64,000 nucleotides of DNA from Lactobacillus sp. LL6 (GTDB lineage: Bacteria > Bacillota > Bacilli > Lactobacillales > Lactobacillaceae): contig NZ_VLLR01000002.1 of NCBI RefSeq assembly GCF_007570935.1, forward strand, positions 124,001 through 188,000, in the 5' to 3' direction. How positions within the stretch are numbered: position 1 is the first letter of the stretch; each line of letters opens with the position of its first letter. The notes beneath the pieces were generated by a model that saw only the letters and a program-made list of their open reading frames with translations, made no database searches and was not told the origin of the DNA. The position numbers and the translations under genes are program-made. Positions 1 through 8,246 of this stretch are shown piece after piece.

Positions 1-1088
1 TTATGCCGGCGTTTTTTCCACAAAGTCAAACAGCATTGAAAAAGTTTGGTAATGAATATGGAACTGCGTCTAATAAGATGTATTATAATGGACCATTTAA
101 AGTAAATGGATGGACTGGTAGTAATTTATCATGGAGTTTAGATAAGAATAGATACTACTATAATAAAAAAGATATTCATTTGCAAAAAATGACAATGCAG
201 GTAGTTAAAGACGCAAACACAGCTCAGCAACTTTTCCAACAAGGAAATCTTGACGATGCAACTATTACCGGAACTACAGCGCAAGGTATGCAAAATGATA
301 AGAACCTTATGCACCTTAAAAGAGCAGGAGTATATCATTTACAGTTAAATAGTAGAAGAGATGCTGTTTTGTCTAATGTTAAATTAAGACAAGCACTAAA
401 TTTAGTTCTTGATAAAGAACATTTAACTAAAAAAGTTTTAGCAGATGGTTCTACTCCAGCCTATACTTTTGTGGCTCCAAACTTAGCTCAAGATTCAACC
501 ACTAAGAGAGACTTTGCTACTGAAATGAAGCCTAGTGAAACATTTAATGTTGATAAGGCAAAAAGATTATGGCAAGAAGGACTAAAAGAAGAAGGAAAAA
601 AGAGAGTAGATTTGAAATATTATACAGATGATCAAACTATCAATAAAAATATTGCTCAATTTGTGCAATCACAAGTAGAAACTAACCTTAAAGGGGCGAG
701 TGTTGAAGTTCATTCTGTTCCTAAGAAAAATGCTCAAGATAATGTAGCCAAAGGAAACTTTGATATGTATTTATCTTTGTGGCTAGCAGATTATGCTGAC
801 CCAATGAGTGATTTAGATATTATGCAAACGAATAATACTCAAAACTATGGTAAATATCATAGTCAAGTTTATGATAACTATGTAACAGCTGCTAAAAGTA
901 AGAGTGCAGTAAATCCTAAAGATTATTGGAAAAATATGCGTGGCGCTCAAAGACAATTAACTAAAGATGCGGCTACAACTCCACTTTATAATATGACAGA
1001 AAGTCATTTAGTAAAGAAAAACTTGAAAGGTGTATTATGGCATCCAGTGGGTGAAGTAGATTACACTAGAGCTTATTTTGATAAATAA
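1..1088 (+). CDS. Oligopeptide ABC transporter substrate-binding protein (OppA family), 5' end missing
   Basis: This is the C-terminal part, about 361 residues, of an extracytoplasmic peptide-binding protein of the SBP_bac_5/OppA family. The frame is open to the window edge, so the apparent ATG at position 3 is internal and the signal peptide and lipobox lie outside. Family features seen include the segment LRQALNLVLDKEHLTKKVL and a C-terminal lobe with 'YLSLWLADYADPMSDLDIMQ', where OppA proteins usually carry a W-x-ADYxDP-type motif. The family captures peptides for an Opp ABC importer; no permease or ATPase gene follows, so it either pairs with one encoded elsewhere or ends an upstream operon. 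A second family member lies at 31.0-32.8 kb. Family assignment is firm; peptide specificity cannot be read. Confidence 0.88.
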   Translation, partial: MPAFFPQSQTALKKFGNEYGTASNKMYYNGPFKVNGWTGSNLSWSLDKNRYYYNKKDIHLQKMTMQVVKDANTAQQLFQQGNLDDATITGTTAQGMQNDKNLMHLKRAGVYHLQLNSRRDAVLSNVKLRQALNLVLDKEHLTKKVLADGSTPAYTFVAPNLAQDSTTKRDFATEMKPSETFNVDKAKRLWQEGLKEEGKKRVDLKYYTDDQTINKNIAQFVQSQVETNLKGASVEVHSVPKKNAQDNVAKGNFDMYLSLWLADYADPMSDLDIMQTNNTQNYGKYHSQVYDNYVTAAKSKSAVNPKDYWKNMRGAQRQLTKDAATTPLYNMTESHLVKKNLKGVLWHPVGEVDYTRAYFDK

Positions 1089-1115
1089 TTATATGAAAAA
1101 TCAATCTTATTTAAT

Positions 1116-1146
1116 AAAATCCTACTCCTATAGAAGTAGGATTTTT
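1116..1146 (+). terminator. Rho-independent terminator after oppA-like gene
   Basis: An 11-bp perfect stem (arms 1116-1126 and 1135-1145, AAAATCCTACT) with an 8-base loop, beginning 28 bases after the stop codon of the oppA-like gene. The T-rich 3' arm continues into TTTTTATAT. Confidence 0.85.
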
Positions 1147-1324
1147 ATATATTTTCAGTAACCCTAATTTGTTAATTGTGGAAAAGATAAACTAATATGG
1201 TTAATAATTAATGTTCACAATTAATATATTTAGTATAAAAATTTCGTATACTAAGCAGTACATTAAAGCAATCTACATTTGTTCACTTTCCTGCTACTAT
1301 GATATTGGAGAGGAGGGAGCTAAT

Positions 1325-2203
1325 ATGAAGAAACTTACTTTTCCAAATGAGTTAATCCATATTCCCCAAAAATATGAGCATCCAATAAATGAAGCTGGTA
1401 AACTGATTGACTTTTATTATGATACTTATGAGTCATTTTCCTATAATGAAAAGAAACAAAAATTACATAAACATGCGGTAGTTTATCTTCCAGCAAATTA
1501 CAATAAAAATCAAAAATATAATGTATTTTATTTGATGCATGGAGGATGGAGTAATGAAAATACTTATTTGGGCCGTCCAGGACAAGAAAGCGAATTTAAA
1601 AATGTGTTAGACAATGCAATAGCTGAAGGAATTATGACGCCAATGATTGTAGTTTGTCCGACTTATAATAACTTAAGTCCGCAAGATAGTAGCGACTATA
1701 ATTTGGCAGTTCGTTTAGCAAATAATTATCATAATGAATTAACAAATGATTTAATGCCAGCAATTGCAAAAGAATTTAGTACTTTTGCAAAAAGCGATAA
1801 TCAAACTGATATAAAATTAGCTCGTGACCATCACGCCTTTTGTGGCTTTTCAATGGGTGCAGTGACAACTTGGTTTACTTTTCAATATGCACTAGATTAT
1901 TTCCGTTATTTCATGCCATCTAGTGGAGCAATTACTGATAATGGAGAGCTGATGGCACAAATGGTAATAAATCAAAATAAAAAATGGAATGATTTCTTTA
2001 TTTTTGCAGCATCAGGTACAAAGGATTTTGCCTATCCGAGTTTTACTAGACAAATTCAAGCAATGGAAAATCAACCGATGTTTAGATATGCTAACAATGA
2101 AGAAGATGGAAACTTATATTATTTAGTTGCGCCTGGTGGCGTCCACGGACGCAAAAACGCATTAGAGGATTTTTATAATGGGATGATTCAATTATGGAAA
2201 TAA
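1325..2203 (+). CDS. Putative esterase, alpha/beta hydrolase (esterase D / feruloyl esterase-like)
   Basis: A 292-residue cytoplasmic serine hydrolase of the putative esterase family (PF00756 type). The open frame extends upstream to 1211, but I place the start at ATG 1325 because GGAGAGGAGG lies just before it at 1308-1317; the upstream extension is hydrophobic noise without a ribosome binding site. Visible features are VFYLMHGGW (oxyanion-loop HGG), the nucleophile elbow CGFSMGAVTTW (G-x-S-x-G), and a late histidine in PGGVHGR. Related enzymes cleave hydroxycinnamoyl or acetyl esters from plant carbohydrates, which would be my first guess for substrate, but nothing in the sequence fixes it. 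It overlaps the next hydrolase gene by 10 bases, so the two are co-transcribed. Confidence 0.85.
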   Translation: MKKLTFPNELIHIPQKYEHPINEAGKLIDFYYDTYESFSYNEKKQKLHKHAVVYLPANYNKNQKYNVFYLMHGGWSNENTYLGRPGQESEFKNVLDNAIAEGIMTPMIVVCPTYNNLSPQDSSDYNLAVRLANNYHNELTNDLMPAIAKEFSTFAKSDNQTDIKLARDHHAFCGFSMGAVTTWFTFQYALDYFRYFMPSSGAITDNGELMAQMVINQNKKWNDFFIFAASGTKDFAYPSFTRQIQAMENQPMFRYANNEEDGNLYYLVAPGGVHGRKNALEDFYNGMIQLWK

Positions 2204-3078
2204 CAAAATTTAATCCAAATACAACTGTTCAAGAAGTAAGAGAAGCTTTTGGAAAAGCTGGAAAATTATTATTCCCGGTAAATTTACCAATTTCAGAAAA
2301 CGATACCTTAAAAAGTATTAGTAATAGTTCAACTTACATGTGGTATTCTGAAATTCAAGTTAACAAAACTGTTGAAATTTTAAACTATTTAAAAACAGAA
2401 CAAGAAAAGCGACAAATATTTTATCCAATATATTCTAAAGCGGAAAGAAAGGCTAACTCAGAGCTAGAAGATACTGGTATTTATTATTTTAAAGGGAAAA
2501 AGGATGCTCCTTTTTCAATTAATAATGCTGGTGGTGGCTTTTATTACGTAGCTGCAATGCACGACAGTTTTCCTCATGCATTGGAACTTAGTAAAAGAGG
2601 ATTTAATGCTTTTGCCTTAATATATCGTGTAAATGACCCCTATGCAGATTTAGCTCGAGCTTTAGAATTTATTTATGATCATGCAAAAGAGCTAGAAATT
2701 AATCGCGAGCATTATTCTCTTTGGGGTGGCTCGGCTGGAGCACGAATGGCAGCAGTTATAGGAAATTTACAATATTTAAGAAGCTATACTGAAAGAACTG
2801 ATATTCAACAAGCCGATAGTGTAATTATGGAATATACTGGTTATAGTCGTGTTTCAAAATATGATGCTCCAACATTTGTTGCTGTAGGAGACCGTGATGG
2901 GATTGCAAATTGGCAAGTTATGCGACAGCGTTTATTTTATTTAAGTGAGTTAGGAATTCCAACTGAGTTTCATGTTTATCCAGGTTTAAGTCATGGATTT
3001 GGCTTGGGGACTGGCACAGTGGCAGATGGCTGGATTAATGAGGCAATCCAATTTTGGAAAAACAATATGAAAAAATAA
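2194..3078 (+). CDS. Alpha/beta hydrolase, BD-FAE/acetyl-esterase-like
   Basis: A 294-residue alpha/beta hydrolase with no signal peptide. It shows NNAGGGFYYV in place of the usual HGGG oxyanion loop, the nucleophile elbow WGGSAGARMA (G-x-S-x-G), an acid-region aspartate in VGDRDG, and the terminal catalytic histidine in GLSHGFG. The layout resembles bifunctional feruloyl/acetyl-xylan esterases and carbohydrate acetylesterases. Its ATG lies inside the end of the preceding esterase gene, indicating translational coupling and possibly sequential deacylation of one substrate, which is inference. The first oxyanion-loop residue is Asn-Ala rather than His, a departure from the HSL-type signature. 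Confidence 0.82.
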   Translation: MEITKFNPNTTVQEVREAFGKAGKLLFPVNLPISENDTLKSISNSSTYMWYSEIQVNKTVEILNYLKTEQEKRQIFYPIYSKAERKANSELEDTGIYYFKGKKDAPFSINNAGGGFYYVAAMHDSFPHALELSKRGFNAFALIYRVNDPYADLARALEFIYDHAKELEINREHYSLWGGSAGARMAAVIGNLQYLRSYTERTDIQQADSVIMEYTGYSRVSKYDAPTFVAVGDRDGIANWQVMRQRLFYLSELGIPTEFHVYPGLSHGFGLGTGTVADGWINEAIQFWKNNMKK

Positions 3079-3104
3079 ACTAAATTCGAATAAATTATAA
3101 AGAT

Positions 3105-3170
3105 AAACTCGCTGATATAATTCAGCTTTAGATTCAGAATGTTTAAAGCTAAGATTATCAGCGAGTTTTT
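3105..3170 (+). terminator. Two-tier hairpin terminator after the esterase pair
   Basis: Outer arms AAACTCGCTGATA (3105-3117) and TATCAGCGAGTTT (3156-3168) are perfectly complementary. An inner 7-bp stem (3124-3130 with 3144-3150) sits inside, and TT follows the outer arm. Confidence 0.85.
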
Positions 3171-3243
3171 ATTGAAAATATACCGGAGAAAACTTGAGAA
3201 TTTATAGTTTATGAGATAAGTAAGCATTGAAATTTTTCTAGTT

Positions 3244-3270
3244 TTAGTATACACTTGATATATACAAGTA
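3244..3270 (+). promoter_or_regulatory. Possible promoter/autoregulatory operator of the mazEF-like pair
   Basis: Directly before the AAGGAGG ribosome binding site is ACTTG-ATATATA-CAAGT, a 5-bp inverted repeat around an AT-rich core that could serve as -10 region. MazE/AbrB antitoxins usually bind such symmetric sites and repress their own operon. I infer this from position and symmetry only; the -35 element is unclear. Confidence 0.35.
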
Positions 3271-3283
3271 AGGAGGTACTAAA

Positions 3284-3517
3284 ATGGCTGTAAAAATTAG
3301 AAAAGTAGGTAATTCACAAGTTCTAACCGTCCCTAAAAGTATTAGCGTAGCTTCAGGTACAGAATATGAAGTATTTGCTGGCAGAAATGGGGCAATCACA
3401 TTTCTGCCCATAGAATCTAATCCGTTTCATTCCATTGCAACTTTAAAAAAATATGGAAAGTTTAATGGAGACACAAAAGGATTCATTGATGCGGAAATAG
3501 ACAATGACGAAATTTAG
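3284..3517 (+). CDS. AbrB/MazE-family antitoxin
   Basis: A 77-residue SpoVT/AbrB-like DNA-binding antitoxin. The N-terminal swapped-hairpin pattern is visible in VKIRKVGNSQVLTVPKSI, and the acidic C-terminal tail (FIDAEIDNDEI) is typical of the segment that wraps the toxin. The start follows AAGGAGG with good spacing. It overlaps the mazF-like gene by 14 bases, the usual antitoxin-first arrangement. Antitoxins of this class neutralise the toxin protein and repress the operon. Confidence 0.88.
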   Translation: MAVKIRKVGNSQVLTVPKSISVASGTEYEVFAGRNGAITFLPIESNPFHSIATLKKYGKFNGDTKGFIDAEIDNDEI

Positions 3518-3857
3518 AGATTACATACCTAATAAACAAGACATAGTATGGATAGATTTTAAGCCAAGTATAGGTCAAGAAATTAGAGGGAGGCATCCAG
3601 CTGTTGTACTTAGTACATCTATCTATTCAGAATTAACGGGCCTAGTTTTAGTTACACCCATAACCCATGGTACTAATAATCGATTAAAGGATTTTTTTAT
3701 TCCACTGACTAACTTGACTTCAGTAGAAGGATATATAAATCCGTTGCAGTTTTATACTTTTTCTTATATCAATCGGCATATTCAATTTTCGGGTGAAATT
3801 CTTGACGACAGTACTTTTGCTTTGGTTCAAAGACGAGTAAGAGAAATAGTTGATTAA
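3504..3857 (+). CDS. MazF/PemK-family mRNA interferase toxin
   Basis: A 117-residue PemK/MazF toxin. The family pattern is clear: QDIVWIDFKPSIGQEIRGRHPAVVLS near the N-terminus (the loop before GRRPAVV with the conserved basic residue), then VTPITHGT in the middle, and a C-terminal helix ALVQRRVREIVD. Such proteins cleave mRNA at short motifs and are held inactive by the partner antitoxin encoded immediately upstream. Length is normal (110-120 residues), so the toxin looks intact. Confidence 0.9.
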   Translation: MTKFRDYIPNKQDIVWIDFKPSIGQEIRGRHPAVVLSTSIYSELTGLVLVTPITHGTNNRLKDFFIPLTNLTSVEGYINPLQFYTFSYINRHIQFSGEILDDSTFALVQRRVREIVD

Positions 3858-3883
3858 TTTGGTTGAAAATATCGCTTAAAGTA

Positions 3884-3987
3884 AAAAAGTTGATAATCAA
3901 TGGTTCAATGAACTGAAGTGCCTCACAATCATTAGATCTATATCTAACAATTATGAGGCACTTCACAACCTTGATTATCAACTTTTT
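3884..3987. terminator. Long nested inverted repeat between convergent genes (bidirectional terminator)
   Basis: About 104 bases fold almost end to end. The outer arms are AAAAAGTTGATAATCAA (3884-3900) and its perfect complement (3971-3987). Inside lie GGTT/AACC (3902-3905/3967-3970), GAAGTGCCTCA (3915-3925) with 3954-3964, and TTAGAT/ATCTAA (3932-3937/3942-3947). Both outer arms end in A or T runs, so it can stop transcription from mazF-like (+) and from the dipeptidase gene (-). It is longer than a typical terminator. Confidence 0.75.
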
Positions 3988-4016
3988 ATGTCTTATTCTT
4001 CTGTAAGAATTAGCTG

Positions 4017-5435
4017 TTACAAATTTGGATCCATCTTAAAGGACATTTTAGAAAGTTCGCATCCCTGAGTTAACAAATCATAGAACAATTCAAGTGTGCG
4101 TTTATTGTAATGACTAGCAATTTCATGGTTTTGCTCAGTTAAATAATCAATTAATTCTTGACCATCTAGTTTTTCAGCTTTTTCATCAACTTCAGCAATC
4201 TTACGACGAGCCCATTCGTTTAGTTCATTTTGATAATCAGTGTCTTGTTCCATAAATTCATCATAGTGACTTTCAACAACTTCAGCTAGTGCCTGGTTAA
4301 GCCAATAAGCAGACTTGAGGTCCATCTTTTTTGGAACTTCACGATAAGATTCATCAGTATCATCACTATTAGCAAAGAATGGCACATATGGATTAAAGGC
4401 AGGAACACCTAATTCAATCCAGTGAATGCTGGACTTATACTTCTTAGAATTGCGAACTTGTAAGATATGAGACTGTGCGGTTCTTGATAGAGAAATTGCA
4501 CGGTAAGTCTTGTTTTGAGGACTATTTGACATTGGATCATAGGGTGTTTCATTAAAGTGAGACTTTAATATGTATTGAATATCTTCAAAAGAAATCTTGT
4601 ATTCAGCTTTGCGGATGAATGGCATTTCATCATCTTCTGGTGTTTGATCTTTAGCAGCTTTAGGGCTTAAATAGCGTTGGGCAAACCAAGTACGAGGAGT
4701 GTTATAGTGGTGGTCTTTTTGAGTTTTTGTACCAAATATGTGACGGAAGTCCCAACGATTTTCATCTGGGTTTAATTGGTGTTTTTCAACAAATTCACGA
4801 ATGCCATCAGCCCACATATAATTATCAGGATCGTTAAAATCAATATCTTCAATTGCCATTTGGTTAGGAGTAACAGCATAACAATCATCAGGAATGCGAA
4901 CAGCAACCCATTGGTGACCGGTTACAATTTCCATATACCAAATACTATCTTCATCAGAAAATTGAATGCCGTTTCCTTCGGCAGATCCATACTTGGCTAC
5001 TAATTTTCCAGTATATTCAACCCCTTCACGAGCTGAATGGATAAATGGCAAAATCAAAGTACAAAGTGAATCTTCAGCAAGGCCATTTTTAACATAGGGA
5101 TCATATGCTAAAACGCGGTCATTTGCATAAACACTTTCAGTAAAAGATGCTGCAACATTCGCTTCATTTATACCATCTTCTTCGTTGGGGCCTGTACTTT
5201 GATCAAGATGTGGGGTAGAAGTATAACGCATACCACTTTCTGGCATTGGAACAGTTACCTTATTATAAGGTGAAACATAAGTTTCATGACGCCCCTTTAC
5301 TGCAGGCTTTACTACAAAGCGCTTAGGCGTAATAGCTTTTACACGGTCTTCATTACGAGCAATAAATGTTGCTCCATCTAATGAAGCCTTTTTACCAACC
5401 ATAATTGAAGTACAAGCATCAGTATTCTTTTTCAT
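4017..5435 (-). CDS. pepD: C69-family dipeptidase (PepD-type)
   Basis: A 472-residue Ntn-hydrolase of peptidase family C69, which cleaves a broad range of dipeptides in the cytoplasm. The N-terminal MKKNTDACTSIMVGKKAS places the presumed catalytic Cys at residue 8 after a short propeptide, followed by GATFIARNEDR, the family's conserved early motif. AGGAGG lies just upstream of the ATG. It is the last gene of a minus-strand operon that begins with an OPT oligopeptide transporter, which fits import followed by hydrolysis of peptides. Lactobacilli carry several paralogues, so the exact paralogue number is not assignable. Confidence 0.88.
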   Translation of the reverse strand: MKKNTDACTSIMVGKKASLDGATFIARNEDRVKAITPKRFVVKPAVKGRHETYVSPYNKVTVPMPESGMRYTSTPHLDQSTGPNEEDGINEANVAASFTESVYANDRVLAYDPYVKNGLAEDSLCTLILPFIHSAREGVEYTGKLVAKYGSAEGNGIQFSDEDSIWYMEIVTGHQWVAVRIPDDCYAVTPNQMAIEDIDFNDPDNYMWADGIREFVEKHQLNPDENRWDFRHIFGTKTQKDHHYNTPRTWFAQRYLSPKAAKDQTPEDDEMPFIRKAEYKISFEDIQYILKSHFNETPYDPMSNSPQNKTYRAISLSRTAQSHILQVRNSKKYKSSIHWIELGVPAFNPYVPFFANSDDTDESYREVPKKMDLKSAYWLNQALAEVVESHYDEFMEQDTDYQNELNEWARRKIAEVDEKAEKLDGQELIDYLTEQNHEIASHYNKRTLELFYDLLTQGCELSKMSFKMDPNL

Positions 5436-5450
5436 GATAAACCTCCTAGA

Positions 5451-5819
5451 TTATTTATTTTTAACTTTAATGATTAGATGATTTTGTTGGTCTAGTTCTC
5501 TAAGATAAATTACTAAACGAGTATATTGATATTTACGAGTTTCTTTGAACTTATTACCAAGCTTTTTTCCTAAATCATAGACATTAGTTTTTCCATCTAA
5601 ATTATGAAAAACAAAACTTCCATATTTATATAATTCTAAAGTACTTTGTTCAGGAATATTAAAGCGAAGATATTTTCGGAAAAATCGTTGAATGGGGTGG
5701 TTATTTTCTTTAACAATCGTAACGATGCCATCTTTTTCAACAAATTCAACAGCGGGATTACGCTGATAAATCATTTTCTTTAACTCTTCATCAGTAATAC
5801 CTTTTTTATTTTTAAACAT
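5451..5819 (-). CDS. PqqD-like small protein
   Basis: A 122-residue soluble protein. The C-terminal half reads like a PqqD/RRE-type domain: a strand region VFHNLDGKTNVYDLGKKLG matches the 'DG-x-x-T-v-x-d-i' pattern and is followed by helices ending in LRELDQQNHLIIKV. PqqD-like domains bind leader peptides in RiPP pathways. Here no precursor or modifying enzyme is nearby, and the gene sits between an OPT peptide transporter (2-base gap) and a C69 dipeptidase (15-base gap), so a role in peptide handling within this operon is only inference. The family call is by pattern, with moderate certainty. Confidence 0.6.
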   Translation of the reverse strand: MFKNKKGITDEELKKMIYQRNPAVEFVEKDGIVTIVKENNHPIQRFFRKYLRFNIPEQSTLELYKYGSFVFHNLDGKTNVYDLGKKLGNKFKETRKYQYTRLVIYLRELDQQNHLIIKVKNK

Positions 5820-5821
5820 TT

Positions 5822-7762
5822 TTATTCTTTGGCATCCTTTTTATTTTGAGAATCATGAATTCTAAATAATGGCCACATTACACAAATCAGCATGATTACT
5901 AAAAGTACCCAAGCCATTTCATTGGATGCAAAGAATCCAGTTAATGTTCTATCTTTCAAAACTCCAAATACATGCAAAAAGATTCCAATCAAACCAAGAA
6001 TTGAAGCACCAGCAACTAATCCGGATGAAAGACTAATACCACTTGAAACACGGTGGTCACGAGTAGATTTGTCTTTAGTGAGTTTTTCTATAATTAAACG
6101 AGCAAGAGCACCAATAAAGATGATTGAAGTAGTTGATGCAGGAAGATAGAATCCTAAAGCAACTGCCATTACTGGAAGTCCAAACATTTCAAAAGTAACC
6201 GCAAGAACAAGACCACTAATAATCATGACCCATGGCAATTTATTGGACATAATACCTTGAGTTAATGCAGCGATTAAGTTGGCTTGTGGAAGTGCAAATG
6301 GAGGGTTAGAGCCAGTTATTCTAAGTTGTGGTTCAAGTAAAACCATAGTTCCTACTACTACGATTGTACCGATTGTACCAGCGATTAAGTAGTATTTGGA
6401 CATTTCATTTTTGCTGCCGCCAATAACAAATGAAACTTTTTGGGTTTGCATATAACCACTACCAACAGAAATGGCGGTTACGATAAATACTCCAAAAGTT
6501 AGTAGAATTTGAACATGGTCAGTATTTGTCCAACCACAAAGAGCAAATATTAAAGTTAAGATAACCATTGAAGCAATTGTCATCCCGGACACTGGGTTAT
6601 TTGAAGCACCAATTAAACCAGCCATTCTAGCAGAAACAATTACAAATAGAAATGACAGTAAAATTGAAAGAATTCCACCCAATAACATAATCATTATATT
6701 ATTGTTTGAAAAGAAGAAAGCTAATATTAAGATTAGGATAATTCCACCTAATAATAGAATTGATGAACCTTTATCGCTATCTTTGCCAGAAGCTGATTTC
6801 TTAGCCTTTAAAGTGGCAGAAATTGATTGTTTAATTGCAGGAATAAGTTTAATTGCTCCAATAATTCCGCCTCCAAGCATCATTCCCGCGCCGATATACT
6901 TAAGATAAGAACTAATTACAACATCTGCGTTTGCTTGGTTTAATTGAATACTTGCATCATTCCATACATGCCAGCTTGAGCCAGCCATAGCTATAAAGTA
7001 AGAAATTAATGGACCAACTGCAAACCGAGCAAACAGCATCCCAGCCATCATAATTAAAGAAACTTTTATTCCAATAATAAAACCAAGACCCAACAGCATT
7101 GGATTTACTTCTGTGGACATGGACCATTTATAAAATTTTTTGCTAGAAAAACTGATCGTACTATTAAATAAGCCTAAAAATTGGTTAGTGAAAAGAGTAA
7201 TTAGTCCACCAATTCCAAATCCCAAGCCCATCATTTTAAGGGATTCACCACCAGCTTCAGAAGCTACAATAGTTTCAGCAATTGCCATTGATTCTGGATA
7301 CTTCAAGATACCATGTTCAGTAATAATTAAATAATTATAAACAATGTTGGAAACACCAATCGCAAATGCTACTGCAGCTACTCCTACTAAAAAACCGTAG
7401 AAAAAGTTGATTTTGCGACCAATTAAAACAATTGCAGGTAAAACATAAATCATTCCACTTGCGATTGATTCACCACCACTTGACATACCTTGAATTAAGT
7501 TAACACCAAGAATGCCTTTCTTTTTAGCAAAAACTGCCACTAAACCAGAGCCCAAAATAGCTCCAGGAATTCCGGCTGAAACAGTTAATCCTGCTTTCAT
7601 GCCGGAGTATGCTGTAGAAGCTGCAAAGATAATGGCTAAAATGGCACCGATAATCATAATAACCGCATTACCGCCGAGTCCATCATGTTTTCCAATATAG
7701 GGGTGATATTTTTCACCTGGGACTCCGCCGTACGCTGAATGATCGAGCGTTTTCTTTTTCAT
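5822..7762 (-). CDS. OPT-family oligopeptide transporter
   Basis: A 646-residue polytopic membrane protein of the oligopeptide transporter (OPT) superfamily, with roughly 15-16 hydrophobic segments and the family-typical early GAILAIIFAASTAYSGMKAG. OPT proteins import short peptides by cation symport. Two ATGs are possible (7768 and 7762). The ribosome binding site AGGAGG ends one base before the first and seven before the second, so I choose 7762. The operon continues with a PqqD-like gene and a C69 dipeptidase, giving an uptake-plus-hydrolysis unit. A well-spaced promoter and a cre-like site lie upstream. The exact peptide substrate is unknown. Confidence 0.92.
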   Translation of the reverse strand: MKKKTLDHSAYGGVPGEKYHPYIGKHDGLGGNAVIMIIGAILAIIFAASTAYSGMKAGLTVSAGIPGAILGSGLVAVFAKKKGILGVNLIQGMSSGGESIASGMIYVLPAIVLIGRKINFFYGFLVGVAAVAFAIGVSNIVYNYLIITEHGILKYPESMAIAETIVASEAGGESLKMMGLGFGIGGLITLFTNQFLGLFNSTISFSSKKFYKWSMSTEVNPMLLGLGFIIGIKVSLIMMAGMLFARFAVGPLISYFIAMAGSSWHVWNDASIQLNQANADVVISSYLKYIGAGMMLGGGIIGAIKLIPAIKQSISATLKAKKSASGKDSDKGSSILLLGGIILILILAFFFSNNNIMIMLLGGILSILLSFLFVIVSARMAGLIGASNNPVSGMTIASMVILTLIFALCGWTNTDHVQILLTFGVFIVTAISVGSGYMQTQKVSFVIGGSKNEMSKYYLIAGTIGTIVVVGTMVLLEPQLRITGSNPPFALPQANLIAALTQGIMSNKLPWVMIISGLVLAVTFEMFGLPVMAVALGFYLPASTTSIIFIGALARLIIEKLTKDKSTRDHRVSSGISLSSGLVAGASILGLIGIFLHVFGVLKDRTLTGFFASNEMAWVLLVIMLICVMWPLFRIHDSQNKKDAKE

Positions 7763-7790
7763 ATTCATACCTCCTCGTAATAGATTTTAT

Positions 7791-7806
7791 GTAATAACGC
7801 TTTCAT
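7791..7806 (-). promoter_or_regulatory. cre-like CcpA site over the OPT transcription start
   Basis: On the minus strand ATGAAAGCGTTATTAC matches the cre consensus WTGNNARCGNWWWCAW except for the late C and the last base. It overlaps the predicted transcription start, a position where CcpA normally represses. This suggests that peptide uptake falls when preferred sugar is present. Confidence 0.5.
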
Positions 7807-7811
7807 ACTAA

Positions 7812-7840
7812 ATTATATAATTATATGAATATATTAACAA
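7812..7840 (-). promoter_or_regulatory. Sigma-A-type promoter of the OPT operon
   Basis: Read on the minus strand: -35 TTGTTA (7835-7840), 17-base spacer, -10 TATAAT (7812-7817). The predicted start of transcription is near 7805, about 40 bases before the chosen start codon. Confidence 0.7.
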
Positions 7841-7879
7841 GGGATACAGCGGTAATTATTGTATATGTAGCCAGATTTT

Positions 7880-7915
7880 CAGAAAATAAAAAACAGTGAA
7901 ATTAATTCACTGTTT
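7880..7915 (-). terminator. Terminator of the serine dehydratase/DUF59 operon
   Basis: Arms AAACAGTGAA (7891-7900) and TTCACTGTTT (7906-7915) are perfectly complementary. On the minus strand the hairpin is followed by TTTTTTATTTTC. The outer arm overlaps the stop codon of the DUF59 gene. Confidence 0.85.
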
Positions 7916-8232
7916 CATCTAATAATACCTAATTGCTTTTTCGCAATGTCGCTCATTTTGTTTGGAGACCACACAGGATACCAAACAAACTCAACATCAA
8001 CATTTTTAACTTCGGATACTTTACTGACTTCTTCGGTAATTTTCTCAATTAAAAAACTGGTTAAAGGACAAGCAGGAGTAGTGAGAGTCATATTAATTAG
8101 GCAGATTCCATCCTCATCTAAGTCAATAGCATAGATGAGTCCTAAATTAACAATATCTATTTGTAATTCTGGGTCAATCACCTGGCAAAGATGGTTGATA
8201 ATGTCATCTTTGATTGCTTTACTTTCACGCAT
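7915..8232 (-). CDS. DUF59/MIP18-family iron-sulfur assembly protein (SufT-like)
   Basis: A 105-residue single-domain DUF59 protein. Visible family marks are IDPELQIDIVNLGLIY and the conserved cysteine in TTPACPLTSFL, with a C-terminal VWYPVWSPNKMS. Relatives (SufT, MIP18, PaaD) help mature iron-sulfur proteins. It lies 14 bases after the gene for the iron-sulfur subunit of serine dehydratase and appears to be in the same operon, so I infer it assists cluster insertion into that enzyme. A clear paralogue of 102 residues lies at the end of the suf operon (18.4 kb). The pair could divide client specificity. Confidence 0.85.
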   Translation of the reverse strand: MRESKAIKDDIINHLCQVIDPELQIDIVNLGLIYAIDLDEDGICLINMTLTTPACPLTSFLIEKITEEVSKVSEVKNVDVEFVWYPVWSPNKMSDIAKKQLGIIR

Positions 8233-8246
8233 GGTACTTTTCCTCG

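Noticed and set aside
1211-1324. Upstream extension of the esterase gene
   Set aside because: No ribosome binding site before 1211, while GGAGAGGAGG precedes ATG 1325; the extension is not esterase-like.
5892-6149. Plus-strand frames antisense to the OPT gene (also 6702-6908, 7140-7334, 7512-7700)
   Set aside because: They mirror the hydrophobic coding of the OPT transporter and lack start signals.
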